Positions 52,167 to 60,742 of a stretch of DNA of 64,000 nucleotides are shown here, piece by piece (within the stretch, counting starts at the first letter, position 1; each line of letters opens with the position of its first letter). This DNA comes from Patescibacteria group bacterium (GTDB lineage Bacteria > Patescibacteriota > Patescibacteriia > Patescibacteriales > Patescibacteriaceae). The DNA is taken from NCBI GenBank assembly GCA_030583705.1, contig CP129471.1:362506-426505 (forward strand), in the 5' to 3' direction. The notes below the pieces were generated by a model. The model was given only the letters and a program-made list of their open reading frames with translations, ran no database searches and was not told where the DNA came from. The translations under genes were made by a program, and so were the position numbers.

Positions 52167-52212
52167 TTACCCAATAAAATAATTTAAATATCATTTCAAT
52201 CTTAAATATTCT

Positions 52213-52245
52213 CATCTTAACCTTAACCTTAATCTTAACCCTAAA
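52213..52245. repeat. Short TTAACC-type hexamer repeat
   Basis: About five imperfect tandem units of a CTTAAC/CCTTAA-type hexamer lie between a terminator and the next promoter. It is a small low-complexity tract with no clear role. Confidence 0.5.
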
Positions 52246-52247
52246 CA

Positions 52248-52276
52248 TTGTCAAAAATCCTTAATCTCGGTATACT
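52248..52276 (+). promoter_or_regulatory. Promoter of the 129-aa gene / Clp operon, near-leaderless
   Basis: TTGTCA (52248-52253), a 17-nt spacer and TATACT (52271-52276), 8 nt before the ATG at 52285, so transcription would begin at or beside the start codon. Confidence 0.65.
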
Positions 52277-52284
52277 TTAAGCAT

Positions 52285-52674
52285 ATGGATATAACCTCTG
52301 TTATTTCAGCTGTTTCTTCTTCTTTACTCAAGCTCTTGCTTGATCTGGTTTACTTTCCTTTTTGGTGGTATTCGGTTGGTTTTATCAAGGTACTTGTTTG
52401 GTCTAAAAATTTCATTATAGGGAAAGCCAGGGGACTGGCTATTTTGGTTTGGTTAAAAAATATCTTTACACCAATGTTTGGACAAAGAGACTGGGTGGGT
52501 ATGCTTATTAGCTTCTTTATGAGAGTAGTGCAAATTATCGCCAGAAGCATTATGCTCTTTTTCTGGATTATCTTTGTCTTAATTGTAATTTGTCTATGGT
52601 TAATTACCCCTATCTATATTGTCTACCAAATTATTTTCCAGATGATTGGTCCGTTAAATATAAACTGGTTTTAA
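52285..52674 (+). CDS. Hypothetical membrane protein upstream of the Clp ATPase
   Basis: A 129-residue protein rich in Trp, Phe and Ile, with hydrophobic stretches at about 12-38 and 85-120 separated by a basic linker (KNFIIGKARGLAILVWLKN). No family is recognised. It begins almost at its own transcription start and ends 15 nt before the membrane-anchored Clp ATPase, so the two are probably expressed together and may act as partners in the membrane; this is inference from position. Confidence 0.6.
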   Translation: MDITSVISAVSSSLLKLLLDLVYFPFWWYSVGFIKVLVWSKNFIIGKARGLAILVWLKNIFTPMFGQRDWVGMLISFFMRVVQIIARSIMLFFWIIFVLIVICLWLITPIYIVYQIIFQMIGPLNINWF

Positions 52675-52689
52675 GTTGATCATAAATAT

Positions 52690-55458
52690 ATGGAAGAAAA
52701 TAAAGAACAAAGAATTTTTACTAGCTGCCCAAACTGTAACGGCTCCGGCTTTTTGCGAACCATGGATTGCAGAAACTGCCAAGGCTCAGGCCTAGGTGTT
52801 TTTGAACGAGGCTCTTGGTATTTTTTTAAAGCCGAAATTAACGCTTTATCCATTAATCTTCATAAGTTTAAGGATCGCCTTGATCTAATAATAGATATTA
52901 TAACTTATGTAATAATCTGCTTTGGTTTAGGGGCCTTAATTTGGTGGCTTTTTGCTTATGGACAAGTTGTGCAAGCTTTTAGCTTAATGGAAAGCCATCT
53001 TTTAAGAGGCTTAATCTTTTGGGAAACCCAACATTGGCTTCTTTGGTCTTTTTGGGTAGCTATGCTTTTTGTTTGTTTTGCTATTTATCGTTTTTCTCGT
53101 CGTAAAGAAAAAATGCATATTATTAAACCATCCACCTACCAAGAAAACCTTAATCAGGCTCCAATGATCTCTGATTGGGAAGAGGTTAAAAAACTGTCTA
53201 AAAAAAATAAAACCAATGTTTTTGCCGGTGCTAATGAAAAGGTAATATCAATTTTAGAAAAAGCTTTTACGCTCGCCGAAAGTCTTCAACACCCGCAAAT
53301 TAACTCTCTTCATCTTTTTGCTGCTACCTTAATGGTTAGCTCTGAAGCAGCGGCACTTTTTTCACGTCTTAATGTGAGCGAACAAACCATGGTGCAAAAA
53401 ATTCAAAAAAAATTAGGAGAAACTCCTCCAGGACCACTTAAGACTTCTTTTGGAGCTGAAGCTAGAAAGATTATGATTACCGCATATCTTAATGCAGCAG
53501 ATAAGCGCCAAGACCAAATAAGAGAGTTGGATATTCTTTTACCGGCCTTTGATCTTAATCCCTTTATCTCAGAGTTACTCTATGAATTAGAAACCGAAAG
53601 AGATAAGCTAGCTAACGGTATTGCCTGGTTTAAAATATCGGATATGTTACAGGACAGACATAGGCAATACAGAAGAGTAGCTCAGTATAAACCATCTTCT
53701 AATATGGACAGAGCCTATACCGCAGTGGCCACACCCTTATTGGATAATTTCTCTCACGACATAACCTTAGCGGCCAAATGGGGGAGAGTGGATATTTGTC
53801 TGGGTAGAGACGAAGAGATTCGCGAGGTTTTTGATCGCCTAGAAAGCGGCCGATTGGGTATTGTCTTAGTTGGTGGAGAAGGTACTGGGAAAACAACGAT
53901 TGTCGGGGGTATTGCCCAGTTAATGGTATTAGAAGACGTACCAGCTATTTTAAACGATAAGCGACTGTTAGAGCTGGATCTTTCTCGTTTAATCGGGGGC
54001 TCTACGCCAGCTGAAGCTGAGGCTAAACTATTACAAATAATTTCCGAAATAAACCGAGCCGGTAATATTATCTTATACATTAAAAATATTGAAAGAATCT
54101 CTGGAATAGGTTCCGGTGGAGAAGAAAGCCTTAACTTAGCTGGTGTTTTAGCTGATGCCCTAGATCGTCATGCCTTAATTTGTTTTGCAAGCTCTACCGA
54201 AGAAAACTACAGTAAGTACATAGAGCATTCGGCTTTAGGTAACTCACTGTCTGCCATTAATGTTAAAGAACCTTCACCTAACGCCGCTATTGTGATGATT
54301 GAAAGTAAAGTAGGTTGGTATGAACACAAATATAATGTCTATTTTTCTTATGACTCTTTAGCTGAAGTGATAAACTTAACAGATCGTTATATCCATGACG
54401 CTTATTTGCCGAAAAAAGCCTTGGAGGTACTTGAACAAGTAGCTGTTAAGGCCTCCAGAAGACAAGATAAAACAGTGGACAAAGAAGCTATTGCCGAGGT
54501 TATTACCGAGCTAACTCATATTCCGGTTACCAAATTAACAGACGATGAGAGTAAAGGACTCTTGGGTCTTGAAGAAAAAATTCATGAGAGAATGATTGGG
54601 CAAGACGAAGCGGTTAAGATGGTAGCCGCCGCTTTACGTAGGGCCAGAGTGGAATTACGCGAAAGCAAACGCCCAATCGCTAACTTCCTTTTTCTTGGAC
54701 CAACCGGTGTCGGAAAAACGGAGTTGGCTAAAACCGTTTCTGAGGTTTACTTTGGCCGAGAGGATTATATGATCAGGTTGGATATGAGTGAATATCAGGA
54801 ACAAAGAAGTTTAAGTAAGATGATTGGTTCACCAGATGGAGCAATAGGCTACTTAACCGAAGCTGTTCGTAAGATGCCCTTTACCTTAATTCTTTTAGAT
54901 GAAATAGAAAAGGCTCATCCAGATATTCTAAATCTTTTCCTTCAAGTTATGGACGATGGACGTTTAACGGACGGACAAGGACGTACCGCTGATTTTACCA
55001 ACTCAATTATTATTGCCACCTCTAACATAGGTTCAAACTTTATCCAACAAGAGGTTAGAAAAAATACTCCATTGGCTGAAATTAAAGAAAAATTGGTTAG
55101 AGAAGAGCTTAGTCAAGCTATGCGTCCTGAACTTATTAACCGTTTTGATGGTGTTATCGTCTTTACTCCGCTGGATAATCAGGCGGTTATCTCCATTGCC
55201 AAGCTGATGCTTAAGAAAATAGCAACTATGTTGGAAGCTAAAGGCTTTGGCTTTAACATTTCAGAAGAAGCAATAGCTAAGCTAGCAGAACTCGGCTTTG
55301 AGCCAGAATACGGAGCTAGACCCCTAAGAAGACTACTACAAGAAAGAGTTGAAGACGCTATTGCCACTAAGATTTTATCAGGAGAAGTTGGTCGCAGAGA
55401 TACGATTATAATTAACGACGACTTAGAAATAACTGTCGCTAAGGCTGAGAGGCTTTAA
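52690..55458 (+). CDS. Membrane-anchored Clp/Hsp100 AAA+ ATPase with DnaJ-like zinc finger
   Basis: A 922-residue disaggregase/unfoldase-like protein. The N-terminus has two CxxCxGxG motifs (CPNCNGSG, CRNCQGSG; residues about 9-31) like the DnaJ zinc finger, then two membrane helices (about 62-84 and 118-138). A Clp N-domain follows (about 180-320, KAFTLAESLQHPQINSLHLF). D1 has Walker A GGEGTGKTT but its Walker B region reads ILYIKNIERI, lacking the Asp-Glu pair. D2 has GPTGVGKTELAK, LILLDEIEKAHP and ATSNIG, all intact. No ClpP-binding IGF-type loop is visible. It probably extracts or remodels membrane proteins without ClpP. Confidence 0.85.
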   Translation: MEENKEQRIFTSCPNCNGSGFLRTMDCRNCQGSGLGVFERGSWYFFKAEINALSINLHKFKDRLDLIIDIITYVIICFGLGALIWWLFAYGQVVQAFSLMESHLLRGLIFWETQHWLLWSFWVAMLFVCFAIYRFSRRKEKMHIIKPSTYQENLNQAPMISDWEEVKKLSKKNKTNVFAGANEKVISILEKAFTLAESLQHPQINSLHLFAATLMVSSEAAALFSRLNVSEQTMVQKIQKKLGETPPGPLKTSFGAEARKIMITAYLNAADKRQDQIRELDILLPAFDLNPFISELLYELETERDKLANGIAWFKISDMLQDRHRQYRRVAQYKPSSNMDRAYTAVATPLLDNFSHDITLAAKWGRVDICLGRDEEIREVFDRLESGRLGIVLVGGEGTGKTTIVGGIAQLMVLEDVPAILNDKRLLELDLSRLIGGSTPAEAEAKLLQIISEINRAGNIILYIKNIERISGIGSGGEESLNLAGVLADALDRHALICFASSTEENYSKYIEHSALGNSLSAINVKEPSPNAAIVMIESKVGWYEHKYNVYFSYDSLAEVINLTDRYIHDAYLPKKALEVLEQVAVKASRRQDKTVDKEAIAEVITELTHIPVTKLTDDESKGLLGLEEKIHERMIGQDEAVKMVAAALRRARVELRESKRPIANFLFLGPTGVGKTELAKTVSEVYFGREDYMIRLDMSEYQEQRSLSKMIGSPDGAIGYLTEAVRKMPFTLILLDEIEKAHPDILNLFLQVMDDGRLTDGQGRTADFTNSIIIATSNIGSNFIQQEVRKNTPLAEIKEKLVREELSQAMRPELINRFDGVIVFTPLDNQAVISIAKLMLKKIATMLEAKGFGFNISEEAIAKLAELGFEPEYGARPLRRLLQERVEDAIATKILSGEVGRRDTIIINDDLEITVAKAERL

Positions 55459-55539
55459 ATATGATGATAGATTTAAATTGATAGATTTAAAGTAATAAAA
55501 TAGAATAATATTATATTAACATATTATAATTAGTGTTAT

Positions 55540-56586
55540 ATGGAAAATTACGAACAATACCTTATTTATGGAGTTATCGCCTTAGTGGTTTTTCTTTTAA
55601 GTTGGAGTCTTTCTGTTGTAGTGGCAGTACTAGCTATCCGTTTTAAAGTATTAGATAAACCAGATGGTGAAAGAAAAAAACATAAACAAGCAACACCTCT
55701 TTGGGGAGGCTTGGCTTTGGGGGCCGCTATTCTACTCGGTCTTTGGTTAGGTAGAGGTTTTTTAATTATAGGGGATCTTGAGCCTGCTCATTGGTGGGCA
55801 GTAGCTCTCGGTGGCCTTATCCTTATCATTGGTGGAGCCTTAGATGACAAATATAACCTTAAGCCAAGTAGGCAAATAATTTTTCCTATTCTAGCCTCTT
55901 TAACCGTTATTATCGGGGGAGTGGGTATTGAAAAGATTAGTGGCCCTAATGGAGAGCTTTTATATCTTGGTATTTTAACCGTTCCTCTAACTTTTTTATG
56001 GATCTTGGGTATGAGTTATACCACCAAGCTATTGGACGGCCTAGACGGTCTAGTGGCTTCTTTAGGTACGGTAGCTGGAATAATAATCTTTCTTTTTACC
56101 ATGACCACTCGTTGGTATCAGCCAGATATTGGTTTTGCAGCCTTGGTTTTAGCGGCAGCTTGTCTTGGCTTTTTAATGTTAAACTGGTCGCCTGCTAGAT
56201 TATTCTTAGGAGAAGGTGGCTCTCTTTTGATCGGTTACTTTTTAGGGGTTCTATCTGTTATCTCTGGAGGTAAGATAGCTATTGCGCTTTTAATTATGGG
56301 ATTACCGGTTTTAGATGTAGCTTGGACAATTATTAGAAGAATAGGGGCCGGACATAATCCTTTTAAACACGCAGATAGACAGCATCTTCATTTTAGGTTT
56401 CTTGATGCCGGTTTTTCAGTTAAACAAACGGTTATTATCATGTCCTCAGCCGCTTTATTATTTGGTCTTTCGGCTCTTTTTCTCCAAAGTAGGGGAAAGG
56501 TAGTTGGTTTAATCGTTTTGGGTCTTTTAATGATAATTATATTGTCTTTTCTGTCTCTGCTTGACAAAAAAAGAGGTATGCGGTAA
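55540..56586 (+). CDS. Polyprenyl-phosphate glycosyl-1-phosphate transferase (WecA/TagO-like)
   Basis: Moves a sugar phosphate from a UDP-sugar to undecaprenyl phosphate, starting a surface polymer. A 348-residue protein with about ten membrane helices. Signatures are PDGERKKHKQATPLWGGLAL (N-terminal loop), GGALDDKYNLKPSRQ (Asp pair), LLDGLDGLVASL, FLGEGGSLLIGY and HADRQHLHFR (the HxxHH-like end typical of WecA/TagO). The sugar is likely GlcNAc or similar; not provable here. It differs from the MraY gene at the right end of the window. Confidence 0.88.
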   Translation: MENYEQYLIYGVIALVVFLLSWSLSVVVAVLAIRFKVLDKPDGERKKHKQATPLWGGLALGAAILLGLWLGRGFLIIGDLEPAHWWAVALGGLILIIGGALDDKYNLKPSRQIIFPILASLTVIIGGVGIEKISGPNGELLYLGILTVPLTFLWILGMSYTTKLLDGLDGLVASLGTVAGIIIFLFTMTTRWYQPDIGFAALVLAAACLGFLMLNWSPARLFLGEGGSLLIGYFLGVLSVISGGKIAIALLIMGLPVLDVAWTIIRRIGAGHNPFKHADRQHLHFRFLDAGFSVKQTVIIMSSAALLFGLSALFLQSRGKVVGLIVLGLLMIIILSFLSLLDKKRGMR

Positions 56587-56626
56587 ATTCAAAAGTATTG
56601 TTTAAGTTTTTTATTTATATAAAGAT

Positions 56627-56935
56627 ATGAAATCAGCTATTATCGCTACGGGCGGCAAACAATACAGGGTTGCCGAAAACCAAATTATTGAAATTGAAAA
56701 ACTGCCTGAAGAAAACGGCAGTACGGTTTCTTTTGATACCTTAATGGTCTTTGATGAAGAAGGTGCAGTAGAGATCGGAGCTCCAAGTTTGGGAGAAAAG
56801 GTAAGTGCAGAAGTCTTAGACACCGCTAAGGGTGATAAGATAAGTGTCATTAAGTTTAAGAATAAGACCAGATACAGAAGGAACGTAGGACACAGACAGA
56901 TTAGGACGAAGGTTAAGATTACGAAAATAGCATAA
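56627..56935 (+). CDS. rplU: 50S ribosomal protein L21
   Basis: A 102-residue bL21. It starts MKSAIIATGGKQYRVAENQII and contains VSFDTLMVFDEEG and the basic end IKFKNKTRYRRNVGHRQIRTKVKI. In most bacteria rpmA (L27) follows in the same operon; here a region without an intact gene follows, so L27 must be encoded elsewhere. Confidence 0.96.
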   Translation: MKSAIIATGGKQYRVAENQIIEIEKLPEENGSTVSFDTLMVFDEEGAVEIGAPSLGEKVSAEVLDTAKGDKISVIKFKNKTRYRRNVGHRQIRTKVKITKIA

Positions 56936-56952
56936 CAACTATTTATAAGTAA

Positions 56953-57227
56953 TTCGACTATATATCTTTCGAAAACCTGGAAATTGATTTTAAAAAAGGT
57001 GAATTTGATCTTAGCATAGAGAGAACTGACGTATAAGTAAGCAGGGAAATTTTAAAGAAGCTGTTGCTTCGCTTGCCTCTGATTTTGAAAGTAGTCAGTA
57101 TCTTGATGATGATCAAAAGAGGGTTGTGATCGGATTAACCATGGACTATCGACGTAAGCCAGACTTATCTGAAGAAGATGTTACTGCATTTACCTCTTAT
57201 ATAAAAAACTTACTCGAAATTAAATAA
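56953..57227 (+). pseudogene. Possible degraded gene downstream of rplU
   Basis: Two coding-like fragments lie in different frames without a start codon. The first (56953-57036) reads in part FENLEIDFKKGEFDLSIERT. The second (57030-57227) reads GNFKEAVASLASDF, KRRVVIGLTMDY-like sequence, and ends YIKNLLEIK before a stop. A single frameshift would join them. The protein is not recognised. The region is followed by a proper terminator, so it may once have been the last gene of the rplU transcript. Chance reading frames are the alternative. Confidence 0.35.
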
Positions 57228-57230
57228 AGA

Positions 57231-57260
57231 AAAACCCCTGTTCAAAAGCAGGGGTTTTTT
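57231..57260 (+). terminator. Terminator after rplU / degraded gene
   Basis: AAAACCCCTG-TTCAAAAG-CAGGGGTTTT followed by TT. A 10-bp stem with a U-tract. Confidence 0.85.
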
Positions 57261-57326
57261 GATGTTTTAAATACCTTTTGTTATATCTTTTTCTCCTATC
57301 CTTTTTAGCATTTCGATTTCTCTTTC

Positions 57327-57998
57327 TTATTTGGTTTGGAGTAAAGACGCATATCTCCAGTGATCAATAAGGGTTCTGAGTATCACTTCCACTTTCCCCT
57401 TCTTGATGCCAAATAACTTAGCTGTCTTATGGAAGTCCCGTTCAACATCCTCAAAATAAAGATGATCCCCATTTACCATCGCTTTTTCTTGTAATGTTTT
57501 TTGCATAAATCTTGCCCAAGCTTCTACAAAAAAGTAGGTTTCTTTCATTTTTGGCACTGCACTAATAGCATTCTTCCAGTTTCTTCTGGTATTTGATTCA
57601 TTTTTAAATTCCATAGGAGGACACTCGAAAAGATCGCGCCAAAGTTTACCTCTCTCTTTCATTTTAGATAGAATTTTTTCTTCTTCTTCCATTATTTTCT
57701 GCATATCAATGTCTTTCACGAGGAAAATGTGTTTACAAGAAAGCTCGGTATTAGGATAGGGCCCCACAATTCTAGGGATAAAACCGAGAAACGCTCTATT
57801 TAAATCACGTATAATCAGATCCGTATTTGAATCTGACTTTACACTAATAACTACGCCATTAAAGTCTGTTTCTACAACTTTCCCTTCATTATTGGCGGAG
57901 ATTATTTTCATTTCTTCAACGGCTTCGTATTTATTAAGTGACCCTAGGTTCTTATAATAAACAGTGCCTTTTTTCGTAAGTCTCTGGTTTGTACTCAT
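57327..57998 (-). CDS. Hypothetical protein with structured leader
   Basis: A 223-residue soluble protein, not recognised. The N-terminal ~100 residues look beta-rich (TVYYKNLGSLNKYEAVEEMKII, GVVISVKSDSNTDLIIRDL). The remainder is helical with many Lys, Glu and Trp residues (IMEEEEKILSKMKERGKLWRDLF). A very strong Shine-Dalgarno, AGGAGG, lies 11 nt before the ATG, rare in this window. The 5' leader of about 100 nt holds a 16-bp hairpin (58025-58080) and is driven by the promoter at 58108-58136. The promoter and leader layout match the gene at 60768. Confidence 0.6.
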   Translation of the reverse strand: MSTNQRLTKKGTVYYKNLGSLNKYEAVEEMKIISANNEGKVVETDFNGVVISVKSDSNTDLIIRDLNRAFLGFIPRIVGPYPNTELSCKHIFLVKDIDMQKIMEEEEKILSKMKERGKLWRDLFECPPMEFKNESNTRRNWKNAISAVPKMKETYFFVEAWARFMQKTLQEKAMVNGDHLYFEDVERDFHKTAKLFGIKKGKVEVILRTLIDHWRYASLLQTK

Positions 57999-58024
57999 TT
58001 TTTTAATGCCTCCTTTTAAGTTTG

Positions 58025-58080
58025 TTTGTAATAAAAGTAAAGAACTCTTGGGTCCAAAAAATCCTTACTTTTATTACAAA
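58025..58080 (-). promoter_or_regulatory. Long leader hairpin upstream of the 223-aa gene
   Basis: TTTGTAATAAAAGTAA and its reverse complement (58025-58040, 58065-58080) form a perfect 16-bp stem around a 24-nt loop that contains the near-palindrome TTGGACCCAA. It ends 26 nt before the start codon. It resembles the stem at 60683-60742 in sequence ends and spacing. Confidence 0.75.
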
Positions 58081-58107
58081 CGTTTGTTAAGGTCCAAGTG
58101 ATTTATA

Positions 58108-58136
58108 TCTATATCACAATACCACTATAATGTCAA
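58108..58136 (-). promoter_or_regulatory. Promoter of the 223-aa gene
   Basis: On the minus strand: TTGACA (58136-58131), a 17-nt spacer ending in TGTGA, and TATAGA (58113-58108). The TGA directly before the -10 makes it an extended -10 type. It lies just beyond the recR stop. Confidence 0.75.
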
Positions 58137-58146
58137 CAAGTTTTAC

Positions 58147-58743
58147 CTACACCTCATTCCTAAACTTCAAGGCATGTCCAAGGGTAAGTTCATCGGCGTA
58201 TTCTATGTTAGCACCAGTCGGGAGACCTTTGGCCAGACGACTTACTTTAATATTAGCGGGTTTAAGAATCTTAGCTAAATATAATGAAGTTGTTTCTCCC
58301 TCAAGATTAGGATTAAGCGCTAGAATAACCTCTCTTGGTTTTATTTCCTTTATTCTGTCCACTAACTCCTTAACCCGTATATCATGCGGGGTAACTCCCT
58401 CTATGGTATCTATAGTACCTCCTAATACAAAATAATACCCCTTATAGAGTTTAGTGTCTTCAATGGTCATTAAGTCCCTACTATCCGCCACCGCACAAAG
58501 AATGTTTTTATCCCTACTAGTATCTGCACAAAGATCACAAGGATCTTTTTCTCCATAGGAAAAACAAATTGAACAGGTTTTAATAGCCTCTGGTAGGGCT
58601 TCAATAGCTTGGGCTAGTTCTTTTAATTTAGCTGGTTGTTGTTCTAACAAATAAAAAACATAACGCTCTGCCGTTTTTGGTCCAACTGAGGGTAGGCGAG
58701 AGAGTAATTCAATAAGCTTCTGAATAGAAGAGGGGAAACGCAT
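58147..58743 (-). CDS. recR: Recombination protein RecR
   Basis: Acts with RecFO in gap repair and loading of RecA. An N-terminal HhH segment (LIELLSRLPSVGPKTAERYVFYLL), a zinc finger (CSICFSYGEKDPCDLC), and a Toprim domain (LCAVADSRDLMTIEDT, LALNPNLEGETTSLYLA). The length of 198 residues is normal. It is 19 nt downstream of ybaB, the usual order. Confidence 0.96.
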   Translation of the reverse strand: MRFPSSIQKLIELLSRLPSVGPKTAERYVFYLLEQQPAKLKELAQAIEALPEAIKTCSICFSYGEKDPCDLCADTSRDKNILCAVADSRDLMTIEDTKLYKGYYFVLGGTIDTIEGVTPHDIRVKELVDRIKEIKPREVILALNPNLEGETTSLYLAKILKPANIKVSRLAKGLPTGANIEYADELTLGHALKFRNEV

Positions 58744-58762
58744 GAAGTTAACTTGATTTTAA

Positions 58763-59041
58763 TTACAAACCGAATTTTTCCAAACCACCCATGGCTTTCA
58801 TTTTTTCCGCCATAACCTTTTGAGCTTTCTTAATGGCGTTATTAACAGATTTTAAGGTAGCTTGTTCAATTTGCGCCTTAGTCATACCATCACCGATCAC
58901 CACAGATTTAACCTCAAGATTACCGTCTAAGGTAATTTTCACACCACCATCTTCGTTAGTAACAATCTCCTCCGCTAAAGCACTCTGCATGGTTTTAGCT
59001 TGTGAGCGAAGATCTTTAATTTGCTTAAGTTTTTGAAACAT
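58763..59041 (-). CDS. YbaB/EbfC family nucleoid-associated protein
   Basis: A 92-residue DNA-binding dimer that commonly sits before recR. It starts MFQKLKQIKDLRSQAKTMQ and contains the strand pattern GGVKITLDGNLEVKSVVIGD, then a helical C-terminus (QIEQATLKSVNNAIKKAQKVMAEKM). It is slightly shorter than E. coli YbaB. It likely forms an operon with recR and with dnaB upstream (64-nt gap). Confidence 0.93.
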   Translation of the reverse strand: MFQKLKQIKDLRSQAKTMQSALAEEIVTNEDGGVKITLDGNLEVKSVVIGDGMTKAQIEQATLKSVNNAIKKAQKVMAEKMKAMGGLEKFGL

Positions 59042-59105
59042 ATCTTTAAATTTAATTATTAATAATTGTTAAATTGTTGATTAAAAAGTTATATATTATA
59101 AGCTC

Positions 59106-60506
59106 TTACTCATAACCCTCATCAGCGGGACTGTCATAACTACCTTTGGCTAGGTTTTTAAAGCTAACCGTTTCTTCATCAAAGTAGAGTTTAATATCAC
59201 CAGTTGGACCGTTTCTGTGTTTAGCGATAAAGATACGGGCAACATGCTTTTCTTCTTCAGAAAGTTCATCAGGGTCATAGCCTCTGTCTGCGGATTTACG
59301 ATAAATAAACATTACCACATCAGCGTCTTGTTCAATGGAACCAGATTCACGCAAGTGGGAAAGACGGGGGATAGCCGGTTTAGTTTGTTCTACTGCACGA
59401 GCTAACTGAGATAAAGCTAAAACAGGGACATTAAGTTCTCTGGCAATACTCTTTAAGGCTCTGCTTATTTCGGCAATTTCTTGTACTCGGTTATCTGAAT
59501 ATTTACCACGACCTTCCATTAACTGGAGGTAGTCAATAACAATAAGGCCAAGCTTATGATCCATTTGCAAGCGTCTGGCTTTGGTTCTTATTTCCATAAT
59601 ATTAGCATTAGCCGAGTCGTCTATAAAAATCGGAGTTTCAGCTAAAACACCCATGGCATGCCCAATACGGGAAAAGTCATCATTATCTTCTTTATCCGAG
59701 AGTTTACCAGTACGCATTTTCCATAGACTTACACCAGCTTCGGCACAAAGCATTCTGTCTACTAACTGTTCTTTACTCATTTCCAAAGAAAAGATAGCCA
59801 CCGGCTCTTTATTAATTACCGCGGCTTGTCTAGCTATATCTAAAGCTAAAGACGTTTTACCCACAGAAGGACGAGCGGCCAAGATAACCAAGTCAGATTT
59901 TTGGAGTCCTGCCAAAAGATTATCTAAATCAGCAAAACCAGTAGCTAAACCGCGTAGCTTGCCAGATTGTTTATGTAATTCGTCTATACGATCAAAAGCG
60001 GCAGTTAAAAGAGAGTCTATTGGTTCAAAAACTTGTTTTAAAGAGTCTTGTGAAACAGCAAAAAGCTTTTGTTCCGCTTCATCCAGTATTTTATCTATAT
60101 CTTGTTCTTCTTCATAACCTAGGGTACCAATATCTGAAGCAACAGAGATAAGTCTTCTTAGAGTAGCTTTTCTTTTAATCAACTCAGCATAGTAAGTAAC
60201 ATTAGTAGCAGTGCCAACCGAGTTAGCTAAATTGGCGATATATGAATAACCACCAACTTCATCCAACTTACCCTTTTCTTCAAGACGAGAGGTTAAGCTT
60301 AAGATATCTATAGGTTCTCTTTTAGCAAAAAGCTCTTTCATAACCCCATAGATTCTGCCATGGCCTGTTTTATAAAAATCATCCGGTTCAATAACATCCG
60401 CGATCTTTATAATAGTGTCAGGATCAATTAAAAGAGAGCCAAGAACATAGAGTTCGGCTTCAAGATTCTGGGGAGGTAATTTACCTATATTATCTTGTTT
60501 AGACAT
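59106..60506 (-). CDS. dnaB: Replicative DNA helicase DnaB
   Basis: A hexameric 5'-3' helicase at the replication fork. The N-terminal domain has PPQNLEAELYVLGSLLIDPDTI. The RecA-like domain has Walker A ARPSVGKTSLALDIA, FSLEMSKEQLVDRML, Walker B LIVIDYLQLMEG, and LSQLARAVEQ, LSHLRESGSIEQDADVVMFIYR. The length is 466 residues. No intein is present. It heads the dnaB-ybaB-recR operon. Confidence 0.97.
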   Translation of the reverse strand: MSKQDNIGKLPPQNLEAELYVLGSLLIDPDTIIKIADVIEPDDFYKTGHGRIYGVMKELFAKREPIDILSLTSRLEEKGKLDEVGGYSYIANLANSVGTATNVTYYAELIKRKATLRRLISVASDIGTLGYEEEQDIDKILDEAEQKLFAVSQDSLKQVFEPIDSLLTAAFDRIDELHKQSGKLRGLATGFADLDNLLAGLQKSDLVILAARPSVGKTSLALDIARQAAVINKEPVAIFSLEMSKEQLVDRMLCAEAGVSLWKMRTGKLSDKEDNDDFSRIGHAMGVLAETPIFIDDSANANIMEIRTKARRLQMDHKLGLIVIDYLQLMEGRGKYSDNRVQEIAEISRALKSIARELNVPVLALSQLARAVEQTKPAIPRLSHLRESGSIEQDADVVMFIYRKSADRGYDPDELSEEEKHVARIFIAKHRNGPTGDIKLYFDEETVSFKNLAKGSYDSPADEGYE

Positions 60507-60628
60507 AGCTTTATTCTACAAAAAAGCGGCTTAATAAGCAAATAGGATAACTTGTTAAGAAGTTGTTGATAAAAACATAATATCTTAAATAAAAAATGGC
60601 TAAAATAAGCCACTATAACCCCATACTA

Positions 60629-60657
60629 TTGACATATTATGTCATGTGTGATATAAT
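60629..60657 (+). promoter_or_regulatory. Consensus promoter with palindrome, upstream of the 114-aa gene
   Basis: TTGACA (60629-60634), a 17-nt spacer and a perfect TATAAT (60652-60657), with TGA directly before it. The palindrome TGACATATTATGTCA (60630-60644) covers the -35 and could be an operator. Confidence 0.85.
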
Positions 60658-60682
60658 TAAAGAATAGGGTATCTTTACAAAG

Positions 60683-60742
60683 ATTTGTAATGAGAGCAAG
60701 CATTTGCGACTTAAACCGGGAAGGTTTGTTCTCATTACAAAT
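60683..60742 (+). promoter_or_regulatory. Branched leader structure upstream of the 114-aa gene
   Basis: ATTTGTAATGAGA (60683-60695) pairs with TCTCATTACAAAT (60730-60742), a perfect 13-bp stem. Inside are two small hairpins, GCAA-GCAT-TTGC and AAACC-GGGAA-GGTTT, giving a three-way junction. It begins about 20 nt after the predicted start of transcription and ends 25 nt before the ATG. Confidence 0.75.

Noticed and set aside
52213-52245. Telomere-like or CRISPR-like repeat array
   Set aside because: Only about five imperfect hexamers with no spacers and no associated genes; it is simple sequence.
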